A stretch of DNA of 64,000 nt from Nitrospira sp. (GCA_024998565.1 JACOEM010000006.1:62001-126000); one strand, 5' to 3'; positions 51,834 through 61,442 are shown, numbered from the stretch's first letter. Notes: generated from the letters alone by a model not told the origin. Made by a program: numbers and translations.

Positions 51834-51993
51834 TCGTTCGCGGACGGGACGGCGGCGCTCACGTTGCTGCCGGGGCGAAAAGAGAGTGTGTGCCGGAGAT
51901 GAGGGAAGCCCTTGATTCATGGGGGACTTCTCCTTTTGGCGAATCCTTTTTCCCCCTGCTTACTCATATGGTGTAAGAAAGGGGGGGCGGCAC

Positions 51994-52182
51994 ATGAGAC
52001 TCAATGAATGGCTGCGTTTGATCGCCGGGGTGTTTGTCCTGGGCGCGGTCGTGCTGGGCGCCACAGTACATCCCTACTATAATTATTTTGCCGCGTTCGT
52101 CGCGGCGAATCTGATCCAGTCGTCATTCAGCGGCTGGTGTCCGATGATGGCTCTCTTGCGGAGGCTGGGTGTTCAGGAATAA
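51994..52182 (+). CDS. Small DUF2892-type inner-membrane protein
   Basis: 62 residues (MRLNEWLRLIAGVFVLGAVVL ...), two membrane helices, ending in SFSGWCPMMALLRRLGV. The NxxxR start and the G-x-CPM-L-R-LG end are the DUF2892/YgaP C-terminal signature; the Cys is conserved in this family, which often accompanies rhodanese or sulfur genes. A GGGGGG-type site precedes the ATG at 51994. Its 3' end overlaps the adaptor gene by 14 bp, so it is probably the first gene of the RND operon. Confidence 0.8.
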   Translation: MRLNEWLRLIAGVFVLGAVVLGATVHPYYNYFAAFVAANLIQSSFSGWCPMMALLRRLGVQE

Positions 52183-53257
52183 CGACGCGTCTGTGAAGGC
52201 GGGATGGCTTGTGGTCGCTCTCCTGGTAGCGGCGGGCTGTGGGCAGTCCGAGCAGCCGCCGCGGAGCGGAGAGGCTCCGTCGGCGACAGCCGTTCAGCCT
52301 GCCCTCCAGCTGGCGGTGATCGAGGTGAAGACCAGTCAGGTCCCGGTGACGGTCGAAGTAACCGGGCAGGTGACGGCGGTCTATCAAGCCACGTTGGCCA
52401 GCCGCATACAGGGTACCATCGACAATCTGTTGGTCCGCGAAGGCAGCATCGTACGCAAGGGACAGACCCTGATGGTGCTGGACAATCGTGACTTGCAGGC
52501 CGAGTTATCCCGGGTGACGGCGGAGCTCGACAATGCCAAGGCACACCAGGCTCGGATGGAAGACCTCTACCGGAAGGATGCGGTCTCTAAGCAGGAGTTG
52601 GAGAATGCCACGCGCGGGCTGCGGGTGGCCGAAGCCGCTCGCAAGGCTGTCCTGGCGCAGTTGAGCTACACGATCGTGAAAGCGCCGTTCGATGGCGTCA
52701 TCACAGAGAAGAAGGTTGAGATCGGGGAGCTGGCCTCCCCGGGGCAGCCGTTGCTCAGGATGGAAGATCCCGAACAGCTCCGTCTGGAAGCGACCGTGGC
52801 CGAAAGCGATGTGCGGGTTGTGTCGGTCGGGTCGTCGGTCTCGGTCGTGATCGATGCGTTGGGTGCCGATCCTCTCAAGGGGAAGGTGTCGCAGATTCTT
52901 CCTGCCGGCGATCCGCAAACCCATACCTTCACGATGAAGGTGGACCTTCCCAAAACGGGCGGGCTCAAGTCGGGCATGTTCGGTCGGCTCCGCCTGGAAA
53001 AAGGGATGAATACGACGCTGCTCCTCCCGAAGTCGGCCTTCATCGAACGGGGCGAGCTGGCCAGCCTGTTTGTGGTCGGGAGCGACCGGGTGGCTCGTCT
53101 TCGATGGGTCAAGATCGGCCGTACGCTGGAGCAGGGGGTTGAAGTCCTCTCCGGTGTGGACGCCGGTGAGCGAGTCATCGTGGACGGGGCCAAGGGCAGG
53201 GACGGCGCGTTCGTGCAGGATATGACGGCGGTGGCATCGCCGCCTCAGGGATCGTGA
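52169..53257 (+). CDS. RND efflux periplasmic adaptor lipoprotein
   Basis: 362 residues from a GTG start (GGAGG upstream), overlapping the DUF2892 gene. Lipobox VAAGC (Cys at about 24) anchors it to the inner membrane. Lipoyl half (YQATLASRIQGTIDNLLVREGSIVRKGQTLMVLD), a short alpha-hairpin (about 95-150, with DLYRKDAVSKQELENA), second lipoyl half (IVKAPFDGVITEKKVEIGELASPGQPLLR) and beta-barrel/MP domains (GKVSQILPAGDPQTHTFTMKV ... GMFGRLRLEKG) are the AcrA/MexA-type order. It couples the RND pump and TolC-type protein encoded downstream. Confidence 0.93.
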   Translation: MFRNNDASVKAGWLVVALLVAAGCGQSEQPPRSGEAPSATAVQPALQLAVIEVKTSQVPVTVEVTGQVTAVYQATLASRIQGTIDNLLVREGSIVRKGQTLMVLDNRDLQAELSRVTAELDNAKAHQARMEDLYRKDAVSKQELENATRGLRVAEAARKAVLAQLSYTIVKAPFDGVITEKKVEIGELASPGQPLLRMEDPEQLRLEATVAESDVRVVSVGSSVSVVIDALGADPLKGKVSQILPAGDPQTHTFTMKVDLPKTGGLKSGMFGRLRLEKGMNTTLLLPKSAFIERGELASLFVVGSDRVARLRWVKIGRTLEQGVEVLSGVDAGERVIVDGAKGRDGAFVQDMTAVASPPQGS

Positions 53258-53266
53258 CTCGCCCAA

Positions 53267-53369
53267 AGAGCCTATAGCTCATGGCGTATGGCAGGGGCGA
53301 AAAAAGGCTGATCCGTCGAATGGCGTCAAATCCCATCCATACGCTATAAGCCATATGCTATCAGCTCCC
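53267..53369. repeat. Intergenic palindromic repeat overlapping the RND pump start codon
   Basis: The left arm around 53267-53292 (GAGCCTATAGCTCATGGC ... CGTATGG) matches the reverse complement of the right arm 53334-53369 (GAGCTGATAGCATATGGC ... CGTATGG), with a 6-base gap difference. The right arm contains ATATGCTATCAGC, whose ATG (53355) is the only sensible start of the RND pump gene. Confidence 0.55.
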
Positions 53370-56300
53370 CCACAGTCCCCGGCTCCCCTTGGAGTAAGCG
53401 GCCGCCTCGCGGCGCTCTTCGTCGGCAGCAAACTCACCCCATTGATCATCATCGCCAGTCTCCTGCTGGGGCTGTTTGCCATTGTTCTGACCCCGCGCGA
53501 AGAAGAGCCGCAGATCGTGGTGCCTATGGCCGACGTCTGGCTCTCGTTTCCCGGGGCCTCCGCGAAGGTGGTCGAAGAGCAGCTCACCAAGCCCATCGAG
53601 CGCAAGTTGTCAGAAATCAAGACCGTCGAATATGTCTACTCCATCTCCCGTCCCGGCGGGGCGTTGATCATCGTCCGCTTTTATGTCGGCGAACCGATGG
53701 AACAGAGTCTGGTGGATCTCTACGACAAATTGATGTCGAACCAGGATCTGCTGCCGCCGGGCGCACAACCGTTTCAAGTCAAACCGAGGGATGTGAACGA
53801 TGTGCCGATCGTCACCCTGACCCTGTCCAGTGAAAGATATACGGATTTTCAGTTGCGGCAACTGGGCGATCAGGTCTTGGAAGATGCGAAGAAGGTCCCC
53901 GGCACTGCCGCTGGTTTCGTGGTGGGCGGTCGCGGCCGCGAGTTGCGTGTGCAGATCGATCCGTCACGCTTGAAGGCCTATGGCCTCACGCCGCTGCGGG
54001 TCGCCGGCGTCATTCAGGGCGAAAACCTCGCGTTGCCCACCGGCCGGTTCGAAAGCCGGAATGAAAGTTTTCTGGTGGAGACCGGCCGGTTCATCCGCTC
54101 GAAAGAGGATCTGGAGGGGGTCGTTGTCGGCGTCAACGAACAACGGCCGGTGTACCTTCGCCAGGTGGCCGAGGTGACCGATGGACCGACCGAAGCGACC
54201 AGTTATGTGTGGCATGGCGAGGGGCCCGGCGCTGCGCATGACACGGTAGACGTAAACGGTGAAACGAATACTCCCGCGTCTCACCTTGTACCGTTCACGT
54301 CTCACGAAAATCAGGCCGTCACCGTGGCGATTGCTAAACAGGCCGGCACCAACGCCGTGACGATTGCGCAGGGCGTCATTCGAAAAATCGAGGAACTCAA
54401 AGGAACCCTGATTCCCGACGATGTGCGGGTGACGGTCACGCGCGATTACGGAGAAACCGCCGATGAAAAAGCCAACGAGCTGCTCTGGCATCTCCTGATC
54501 GCCGTGGTCGCCGTCGTGGTGTTTCTCGGACTGACACTGGGGCTGCGTCCTGCACTCGTGGTCTCCATCGCCATTCCGCTCACGCTCGCCCTGACCCTGT
54601 TCATTTCCATGCTCATCGGCTACAGCATCAACCGCGTGACGCTGTTCGCGTTGATCTTTTCCATCGGCATACTCGTGGATGACGCCATCGTGGTGGTGGA
54701 GAACACCTACCGGCATCTCACGCTGCGGATTCGCCCGCACCGCGAAGCCTCGCTGTTTGCCGTCGACGAGGTCGGCAACCCGACGATTCTGGCCACCCTG
54801 ACGGTGATTGCCGCGCTCCTGCCCATGGCGTTTGTTTCGGGCTTGATGGGGCCCTACATGCGGCCCATCCCGGTGAATGCGTCGATTGCCATGTTCGTGT
54901 CTCTGCTCGTCGCGTTCATTGTCATCCCCTGGTTCTGCCAGACCTGTTACCGGCCCGGTGTACACATGGCCGGGGTCGATCACGACTCGTTCGAGGGCAG
55001 CCGCAGTTATCGCCTGTATCAGCGGCTCCTGGCTCCGGTGTTGTCCCATCCGGTCGTGGCCTACCTGGTGTTGGCGGTCATTGCGCTCTTGCTGGTCGGG
55101 TCGGTTGCGCTGTTCTATACCCGGGCGGTGGTGGTGAAGATGCTACCGTTCGACAACAAGAGCGAGCTGCAGCTGGTGATCGATATGCCGGAGGGCACGA
55201 CGCTTGAGGAAACGGCCCGGGTGACGAAGGCCTTGACGCAGTACGTGCGAACGATTCCGGAGACCCGCGATTACCAGGCCTATGTCGGCACGGCCTCGCC
55301 GTTCAATTTCAACGGACTGGTGCGGCACTACTATCTGCGCGACCAACCGTACGAGGCCGACATTCAAATCAATCTGGTCGCCAAAGAACGACGGAAGACG
55401 CAAAGTCATGACATCGCGCAACGGATTCGTTCCGCGGTGCAGGACATCGGGCGGCCCTTCGGAGCGAATGTGAAAGTGCTGGAGGTGCCACCCGGCCCGC
55501 CGGTGCAATCTGTGCTGGTGGCGGAGATCTATGGGCCCGACTACGAGCGGCAGAGGGCGATTGCGCGAGAGGTCCGCGGACTGTTCGAGACGACAGCCGG
55601 CGTCGTCGATGTCGATGACTACCTCGAAGCCGACCAGGTGAAGTATGTGTTCAGCGTGGATCGCGCGAAGGCGGCGCTGGCCGGGATTCCGTCGGAGGAA
55701 ATCGTCCGGACGTTACGACTGGCATTGGAAGGCGCCGACATAGGACTGGTGCACATTCCCAAAGAGAATCGGCCGGTGCAGGTGCGACTACGCCTGCCGG
55801 TCATCGAACGGACCGGTTTGGAGCATCTCGGGGAGATTTCGTTGCGAACCACTGCCGGCCACATGGTGCCGTTGTCTGAGCTGATTCGAGTGGAACAGAC
55901 CGTGCGGGATACAGCGATCTATCACAAGAACCAAAAGCCGGTCGTCTATGTGATTGCGGATGTCGGAGGAGTAGGCCCGGACAAAGGTGAGAGTCCGGTC
56001 TATGGTGTGATGGGCATCGGGAAGAAACTGGAGCAGCTGGTGTTGCCGGAAGGATATGCATTGACGCAGCACTATGCCGTGCAGCCCTGGTCGGAACAGC
56101 GGTTTGCGATGAAGTGGGACGGCGAATGGCACATCACCTATGAAACATTTCGCGATATGGGCATCGCCTTTGCGGCGGCGCTGCTGTTGATCTATTTGCT
56201 GATCGTGGCGCAGTTCCAATCGTTTCTCACGCCGGTCGTCATCATGGCGCCCATTCCGCTCACACTCATCGGCATTCTCCCCGGTCACTGGCTCACCGGC

Positions 56301-56702
56301 TCTTATTTCACGGCCACGTCGATGATCGGGTTTATCGCCCTCGCCGGTATCATCGTGCGCAATTCGATTCTGCTGGTCGATTTCATCCAACATCAGGAGG
56401 CGGAGGGGGTCTCGCTGTTGGAGGCCGTGATCCGCGCGGGCGCGATCCGCACGCGTCCCATTCTGTTGACGGCTGCGGCATTGATGGTCGGGGCGTTCGT
56501 GATTATTCTCGACCCGATTTTCCAAGGGTTGGCGGTCTCGCTGTTGTTCGGCGTCGGCGCCTCGACGGTTCTGACGCTGGTGGTCATTCCCGTGCTCTAC
56601 TACCTGTGGATCGGCGGCCCTCCAAATTCGCCTGCCGGACTCATGCCGAAACCCGAGCACGCAGAGCTGCCGCAGCCGGTCGCGGGAAGCCAACCTCGAT
56701 GA
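53355..56702 (+). CDS. RND multidrug/metal-type efflux pump (AcrB/HAE1-like)
   Basis: 1115 residues, 12 membrane helices, two large periplasmic loops. TM1 LTPLIIIASLLLGLFAIVL, then EEEPQIVVPMADVWLSFPGASAKVVEEQLTKPIERKL (porter domain start), and TM4 SIGILVDDAIVVVEN with the proton-relay Asp pair. TM helices in the C-terminal half include LLLIYLLIVAQFQSFLTPVVIM and GFIALAGIIVRNSILLVDFI. Length exceeds AcrB (about 1050), partly through a segment near residues 297-317 encoded by an embedded palindromic repeat. The DDAIVVVEN motif indicates a drug/organic-compound branch rather than CzcA-type metal exporters. It lies between its adaptor and TolC genes. Confidence 0.93.
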   Translation: MLSAPPQSPAPLGVSGRLAALFVGSKLTPLIIIASLLLGLFAIVLTPREEEPQIVVPMADVWLSFPGASAKVVEEQLTKPIERKLSEIKTVEYVYSISRPGGALIIVRFYVGEPMEQSLVDLYDKLMSNQDLLPPGAQPFQVKPRDVNDVPIVTLTLSSERYTDFQLRQLGDQVLEDAKKVPGTAAGFVVGGRGRELRVQIDPSRLKAYGLTPLRVAGVIQGENLALPTGRFESRNESFLVETGRFIRSKEDLEGVVVGVNEQRPVYLRQVAEVTDGPTEATSYVWHGEGPGAAHDTVDVNGETNTPASHLVPFTSHENQAVTVAIAKQAGTNAVTIAQGVIRKIEELKGTLIPDDVRVTVTRDYGETADEKANELLWHLLIAVVAVVVFLGLTLGLRPALVVSIAIPLTLALTLFISMLIGYSINRVTLFALIFSIGILVDDAIVVVENTYRHLTLRIRPHREASLFAVDEVGNPTILATLTVIAALLPMAFVSGLMGPYMRPIPVNASIAMFVSLLVAFIVIPWFCQTCYRPGVHMAGVDHDSFEGSRSYRLYQRLLAPVLSHPVVAYLVLAVIALLLVGSVALFYTRAVVVKMLPFDNKSELQLVIDMPEGTTLEETARVTKALTQYVRTIPETRDYQAYVGTASPFNFNGLVRHYYLRDQPYEADIQINLVAKERRKTQSHDIAQRIRSAVQDIGRPFGANVKVLEVPPGPPVQSVLVAEIYGPDYERQRAIAREVRGLFETTAGVVDVDDYLEADQVKYVFSVDRAKAALAGIPSEEIVRTLRLALEGADIGLVHIPKENRPVQVRLRLPVIERTGLEHLGEISLRTTAGHMVPLSELIRVEQTVRDTAIYHKNQKPVVYVIADVGGVGPDKGESPVYGVMGIGKKLEQLVLPEGYALTQHYAVQPWSEQRFAMKWDGEWHITYETFRDMGIAFAAALLLIYLLIVAQFQSFLTPVVIMAPIPLTLIGILPGHWLTGSYFTATSMIGFIALAGIIVRNSILLVDFIQHQEAEGVSLLEAVIRAGAIRTRPILLTAAALMVGAFVIILDPIFQGLAVSLLFGVGASTVLTLVVIPVLYYLWIGGPPNSPAGLMPKPEHAELPQPVAGSQPR
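54245..54305. repeat. In-frame palindromic repeat inside the RND pump gene
   Basis: The left arm 54245-54266 (GGTAGACGTAAACGGTGAAA ...) agrees with the reverse complement of the right arm 54284-54305 (GTGAGACGTGAACGGTACAA ...) at 16 of 22 positions. The region also has the direct repeat CGTCTCAC. Translation (DTVDVNGETNTPASHLVPFT) is unlike the surrounding porter domain, suggesting an intragenic insertion that kept the frame. Confidence 0.5.
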
Positions 56703-56948
56703 GCCGAAGCTGATTTCGTCCTGCCGGTCTGCCGCCATCTGCCACAACCCCGCGAGGAAGCCTGTAGCGAACCTCCACGATTCGGCGCGACGCCGGTCTC
56801 CGATCGACGACGATCCGCCCGTTCCATCGGCGATGATGCGGGCTTGGATGTCGAGGCGTCGGAGGGTGTCATCTTTGCACATCGATACGCTGTGGACGGG
56901 GATGTCGGAATGGTCCGTCTGCCTGTTCAGCGTTGAAAGGAGGGTACC

Positions 56949-58307
56949 GTGAGGCGGTTATGGAGACGCTGTGTATTGGTGCTGGTGTGTTCTGTCTTCA
57001 TCGTCCTGCCATGGATTTCCAGCCCGGCGGCCGAGCCGACACCAGGGCCGCCCGAACTGCGATTGAGTTTGCACGAGGCGATTCAGGCAGCCATCGACAA
57101 CAATGCGAATGTGCGGTTGTTGAAAGAGCGGATCGTGGCGGCCCAATCGGCGGCCAGCACCAGCCTGGGGGCACTATTGCCGAACGTATCCGGGTTCATG
57201 AGCGGGAGCAATCAAACCGTCAATCTCGCGGCCTTTGGATTTCCACCTGACAGATTGTCCGGTTTGGGGCTGCAGCGACCCGTGACCGAACCGTTCGATG
57301 TCTACAATGCACGGGCCAGTCTCGTGCAGAACCTATTCAGCCTGAGTCTGATTCAACGCTGGCGGGCGGCGAAAACCGGCGTCGATGTGGCGGGATTTGA
57401 AGCCGAAGTCACCAAGCGCGACGTGATGGCTACGGCGGGACTCTTGTATATGGAAGCCTCCCGGGCTGCAGCGGCGGTGAAGGCCCGGCTGGCGGATCTC
57501 GAACTTAGTCAACAACTGTTGAAACTGGCGCAGGATCGTAAGCAGGCGGGTGTCGCCACGGGGCTGGATGTCACGCGTGAAGAAGTGCAGCTGGAAAATA
57601 CACGTCAGCGACTCCTTGTGGCCCAGAACGATCACGAGAGCGCGAAGCTGAACCTCATCCGTGCGTTGGGTATTGATTTTAACGTCACCGTCACCTTGAC
57701 CGACGAGCTCACCCTCGCCACCGTCGAATCTCAAACTCCCGAAACGGCCCTGTCGGTAGCCCGCGAGAATCGCGCCGAACTGAAGGCGCAGCTCACACGC
57801 CAAAAGCTGGCGTCGCTCAGTCTCAGTTCCGTGACCAGTGAGCGGATTCCTTCTCTGTCCTTGAACGGCGACTACGGGTGGATCGGGCTCAAGCCGGATG
57901 AAGCCTTGGCGACGCGATCCGTCGGGCTGATGCTGTCGGTGCCCATCTTCGACGGCGGACAACGGGAGGGACGGATTTCAGAAAGCCGGAGTCGTGTGCG
58001 GCAGGAACTGATCCGTATGAAGGACGTCTCGGATCAGGTGACACTTGAAGTCCGAAATGCGCTGCTCACGCTCGACTCATCCACGCAGCAAGTGGCGGTG
58101 GCCGAGAAAGGATTATCCCTGGCGATGAAGGAACTGACCTTTGCGCGGGACCGGTTCGCTGCCGGACTCGCGACCAATATTGAAATTACGAACGCCCAGA
58201 CCTCGGTGGCGCGCGCGCGTGACAATCTGATCGAAGCGCTGTTCCGCTTCAATGCGTCCCGCATCAATCTTGCGCGGGCGAAGGGCGAAATCGAGCAATT
58301 GTTCTGA
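56949..58307 (+). CDS. TolC-family outer-membrane channel of the RND system
   Basis: 452 residues from a GTG start with AAAGGAGGG upstream. Signal peptide VCSVFIVLPWISSPAAEP. The first OEP repeat has LRLSLHEAIQAAIDNNANVRLLKERI, the central region LLYMEASRAAAAVKARLADLELSQQLLKLAQDRKQAGVATGLDVTREEVQLEN, and the second repeat LSVARENRAELKAQLTRQ and ELTFARDRFAAGLATNIEITNAQTSVARARDNLIEALFRFNASRINLARAKG. Both repeats have the classical helix-strand order. It lies 246 bp after the pump gene; the spacer has no gene. Completes the adaptor-pump-channel set. Confidence 0.93.
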   Translation: MRRLWRRCVLVLVCSVFIVLPWISSPAAEPTPGPPELRLSLHEAIQAAIDNNANVRLLKERIVAAQSAASTSLGALLPNVSGFMSGSNQTVNLAAFGFPPDRLSGLGLQRPVTEPFDVYNARASLVQNLFSLSLIQRWRAAKTGVDVAGFEAEVTKRDVMATAGLLYMEASRAAAAVKARLADLELSQQLLKLAQDRKQAGVATGLDVTREEVQLENTRQRLLVAQNDHESAKLNLIRALGIDFNVTVTLTDELTLATVESQTPETALSVARENRAELKAQLTRQKLASLSLSSVTSERIPSLSLNGDYGWIGLKPDEALATRSVGLMLSVPIFDGGQREGRISESRSRVRQELIRMKDVSDQVTLEVRNALLTLDSSTQQVAVAEKGLSLAMKELTFARDRFAAGLATNIEITNAQTSVARARDNLIEALFRFNASRINLARAKGEIEQLF

Positions 58308-58393
58308 CTCCGCGCATGCCATCGTGCTCAACCATGCCGGATAAATCGCCGGCCGGTATAGTGTGCACCTTGTAGAGCCATAGGAGGCGAACC

Positions 58394-58732
58394 ATGGAAG
58401 TGGTCAACGCACGAGAGGCCGATCTCACGGAGAATCCTCATCAGGTCAAGGCGAGTCGGTTGTACGACACGGAGCATGCCCAGGTCGTTCATATCACGTT
58501 GGAACCGGGTGAATCGCTCAAGAAGCACGTGACACCCGTCGATGTCTTTTTCTATGTCCTGGAAGGACGAGGGATCGTCGAGATTGGAGACGACACGAAG
58601 GAAGTCGGGCCGGACATGCTCATTCCCAGCCCGGCTCGCATTCCGCACAGGTGGTCCAACCGGAGCGACAAGCCGTTTCGCGTGCTGGTGGTCAAGGTTC
58701 CGCGCCCGACCGAAGCCACGAAGTTGCTGTGA
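58394..58732 (+). CDS. Small single-domain cupin
   Basis: 112 residues, one beta-barrel. Cupin motif 1 is THEPGESLKKHVTPVDVFFYVLEGRG-like (LEPGESLKKHV ... VFFYVLEGRGIVEIGD), and motif 2 is GPDMLIPSPARIPHRWSN with a conserved His. Motif 1 has one His plus D/V-F-F-Y, so metal binding may rely on fewer ligands than usual. Cytoplasmic; function not deducible. AGGAGG precedes the ATG. It is alone between the TolC gene and a glycosyltransferase. Confidence 0.85.
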   Translation: MEVVNAREADLTENPHQVKASRLYDTEHAQVVHITLEPGESLKKHVTPVDVFFYVLEGRGIVEIGDDTKEVGPDMLIPSPARIPHRWSNRSDKPFRVLVVKVPRPTEATKLL

Positions 58733-58989
58733 GAGACCGATTGGGTCAGCAGTGACAGGTGCGTGATGAATTTGGTGCCAGAGCGCCGCCGCTCTGGCTA
58801 TTTCCCCGTCGGTCTGGCATGCTTTTCCGCCGGATCGAAGCGCCGGGTTCCATGCCCGGTGCATCATTCTGCGCAGGCGAAGAAACCCGCCCTATACGTC
58901 GTGCCATAGGATCGTCTTCTTCGGGAGGCGCTTGTGATGGAACAGCCGTGACGTGCGTGGGCATATCGGACAACGGGGGGAGTGCTGAG

Positions 58990-60699
58990 GTGTTGGTCGA
59001 ACAGATGATGAACCGGGACGGAGCGGATGAGCGGCCGCAGTCGAATACCGCCATTCGCCGGTACGTTGAAATTGCGCTGCTGGCGTTGGTCGGCGGGTGG
59101 GCCTATTTTGCCAATCTCCATCTGTCGTTATTGGAGGGGAGCGAAGGACTGTATGCCGGCATTGCGGGAGAAATGGGGCGCCGGCGTGAATTCTTCGACC
59201 TGACCTATCACGATGTGCCGTACTTCAATAAGCCACCGCTGTTTTTTTGGTTGCTCAACTTCTCGACATCGATATGGGGCGATCACGAAGTGGCCTTGCG
59301 TCTGCCCGGCTCGCTGGCTGCCGTGGGCACCATCATCCTAACCTATGTGCTTGGAGCCAGGCTGGTGTCTCCGACTGCGGGATTCTGGGCGGCGCTGGTC
59401 GTCGCCACCAGCCATGTATTTCTTTGGTACGGACGTCGCGTGCTGTTCGATTCGACCCTCACATTTCTGGTCACACTCGCCCTCTTCGCGTGGATTCAGG
59501 TGCAACTGCTGGGGCGAAGCTCACGCTGGTATCTGCTCGCCTTCATCAGCATGGCGCTCGGTGCGATGTTGAAAGAGATGCACGGGTTTTTTCTGCCGTT
59601 GCTCGTGATGGCGCTGTATGCCGCCATTCAGCGCGATACGCGGATGCTGAAAGACAGATACTTCTGGGCCGGTCTGGCCTTGGCTGTCGCGATGATAGGG
59701 ACATACGCGCAGATGCTGGGGCCCGGGTATCAGCACCATTTTCGAATCGGCAAAGCCATCGAATCGACGTGGAATACCGGATTCATCGGCAAAACCGGCC
59801 CGGCCACCGACGGGCATCCCCTCTATTGGTATCTGGGAATGATGTGGGCCGACTTTTTCCCCTGGTGCGCGGTGCTTCCGTCGGCGCTCCTGTTGCTCCG
59901 GGCCCAACGCCCGTTTCGGGCTCATCCCACGGAGTTGCTCCTATTGGTTTGGGTGTTAGGCCTCTTTACGGCCTTCAGCCTGGCGACCCTCAAGCGGGAG
60001 CCCTATTTGACGACGATCGTGCCCGGTATCGGCTTGATGATCGGGTACTACTATCACCGGCTGTTTTCGTCGGCTGAGGACTCTGCTGCGATGACGCCCC
60101 TGCTCCGCCTGTTGCTGGGTGTATTGGCCGTGACGTTCGCCGCCGGGATGTTCTTCGGCGCAGCCCCGCTTCGCCGACGCTGGCTGGTGTCGTCCCCCAT
60201 GGTGTCTCCGATGTTCATTGTAACGATCGTCTCATTGGCCGGCGTGCTCCTCTATGCCGTGGTCCGATCTCGATTACGTCTGGCACTCGGCATGGTCGGA
60301 GCCCTGGCGATAGCCTATGTGGTGCTGGTGGTGAACTACGTGTTTCCCGCGATCGATCAGGCCGCATCGCCCCGAAAGGCCGTGGAGGAAATCAAAACCC
60401 TGGCTCTGGGCACTCAGCCCGCCCTGTTCATGTATATCCCGGGGTGGCCGAAGAATGAAGATGCCCTGTATTATCTGAAGCGGGACAATGTGGTGCCGGA
60501 TCTACCGAGTCAGGATGCGGTGCGTGATGCGGTGCGCACACATGGGACCATCCGGGTGGTGACTGAGGAGCAACATGCCGCTGCGCTGCAAGCACAAGCG
60601 GGGTTGGTCGTGGGAACGCTGCAGGAGTTTCGACAACCCGGCCGCAAACATCTATTCTTGCTTTCTGTGCAGGAACAGACCTCAGCTCCGGTGCTGTGA
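58990..60699 (+). CDS. ArnT/PMT-type membrane glycosyltransferase
   Basis: About 569 residues from the GTG at 58990, chosen for GGGAG at 7-base spacing; the longer open frame back to 58759 has no membrane or family features. The first helix is followed by EGSEGLYAGIAGEMGRRREFFDL and VPYFNKPPLFFWLLNFST. This matches the DE-x-R-YA ... YxxKPPL periplasmic loop of polyprenyl-phosphate sugar transferases (ArnT, PMT), with E-G-S-E in place of the usual D-E. Ten to twelve helices follow, with LKREPYLTTIVPGIGLMIGYYYHRL, similar to the L-K-R-x-Y-L-L-P motif. It probably transfers a lipid-linked sugar to a lipid A or protein acceptor. Confidence 0.85.
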   Translation: MLVEQMMNRDGADERPQSNTAIRRYVEIALLALVGGWAYFANLHLSLLEGSEGLYAGIAGEMGRRREFFDLTYHDVPYFNKPPLFFWLLNFSTSIWGDHEVALRLPGSLAAVGTIILTYVLGARLVSPTAGFWAALVVATSHVFLWYGRRVLFDSTLTFLVTLALFAWIQVQLLGRSSRWYLLAFISMALGAMLKEMHGFFLPLLVMALYAAIQRDTRMLKDRYFWAGLALAVAMIGTYAQMLGPGYQHHFRIGKAIESTWNTGFIGKTGPATDGHPLYWYLGMMWADFFPWCAVLPSALLLLRAQRPFRAHPTELLLLVWVLGLFTAFSLATLKREPYLTTIVPGIGLMIGYYYHRLFSSAEDSAAMTPLLRLLLGVLAVTFAAGMFFGAAPLRRRWLVSSPMVSPMFIVTIVSLAGVLLYAVVRSRLRLALGMVGALAIAYVVLVVNYVFPAIDQAASPRKAVEEIKTLALGTQPALFMYIPGWPKNEDALYYLKRDNVVPDLPSQDAVRDAVRTHGTIRVVTEEQHAAALQAQAGLVVGTLQEFRQPGRKHLFLLSVQEQTSAPVL

Positions 60700-60756
60700 G
60701 CGGGGCGAGCGACGCGCCGTTCGATGCCAGGTTAATTGCGGTGTCATGTTTTGATC

Positions 60757-60791
60757 CCTTGGCTCTGTTGCATTCTGCCACAGAGCCAAGG
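60757..60791. terminator. 12-bp hairpin downstream of the glycosyltransferase gene
   Basis: CCTTGGCTCTGT (60757-60768) pairs exactly with ACAGAGCCAAGG (60780-60791), loop 11 bases, 58 bp after the stop. There is no T-run on the plus strand. The rest of the 60700-61016 spacer shows no gene. Confidence 0.55.
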
Positions 60792-61016
60792 AGTCCCTCT
60801 GTAGCAGTCCTCCCCGATTCCGGCCTCTCGTCTCATACTCTCGAATATCCTTCTCCGGTCTTGCTGTAAGCTTTCGGCTGCCTCTGCGCCGAGAAGGAGG
60901 AAGGTTCCATCCTTGCACTTCCGATCTGGATGGCGCCGATCTTCGGCCAGTCATCGGCGCGTTAGCGATTCCGGATGGGCCCAGGCTGAGTGACCCTGTT
61001 GAGCAAAGGAGCAAAC

Positions 61017-61442
61017 GTGCATCCGATTCATCCGATGGTCGTCCATTTTCCTATTGCATTGCTGTTGGCAAGCACACTGTTCGATGCGTTGGCGTTTCGA
61101 TGGCGGACTGAACAGTTCCGGGAGACCAGTTTATCCCTCCTGATCCTCGGTATTCTGGCAGCCGGAGCGGCGGTGCTCACCGGGCACTTCGCCGAGGAGG
61201 CGGTGGAGCGCAGCGGCATCCCGAAACAGGCCATTGAAATTCATGAGGAGCTGGGCGGCTCGGTGTTCTGGATATTTCTCGGCCTGCTCGGGTTGCGGCT
61301 GGCCTCCTTTTGGGGCTGGATTCGCGAACAGCCGAGGCTGGTGCTGGTCATCGGCCTGAGCGGCGGGCTATTGTTGTTGATTGCGAGTTATTTCGGCGGG
61401 GATCTGGTCTATCGATTCGGTGCCGGCGTCCTGCCACGTTGA
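61017..61442 (+). CDS. DUF2231-type membrane protein
   Basis: 141 residues from a GTG with AAAGGAG (61005-61011) upstream; the open frame a few codons earlier precedes that site. The start VHPIHPMVVHFPIALLLASTLFDALAF is the DUF2231 signature (HP-x-H-P-x2-V-x-F-P-x-G/A-L). Four membrane helices with GHFAEEAVERSG and a conserved HEELGGSVFWIFLGLLGLRL follow. The histidines H2, H5, H10 and the one in HEELG could bind heme or metal. Function unknown. Confidence 0.85.
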   Translation: MHPIHPMVVHFPIALLLASTLFDALAFRWRTEQFRETSLSLLILGILAAGAAVLTGHFAEEAVERSGIPKQAIEIHEELGGSVFWIFLGLLGLRLASFWGWIREQPRLVLVIGLSGGLLLLIASYFGGDLVYRFGAGVLPR

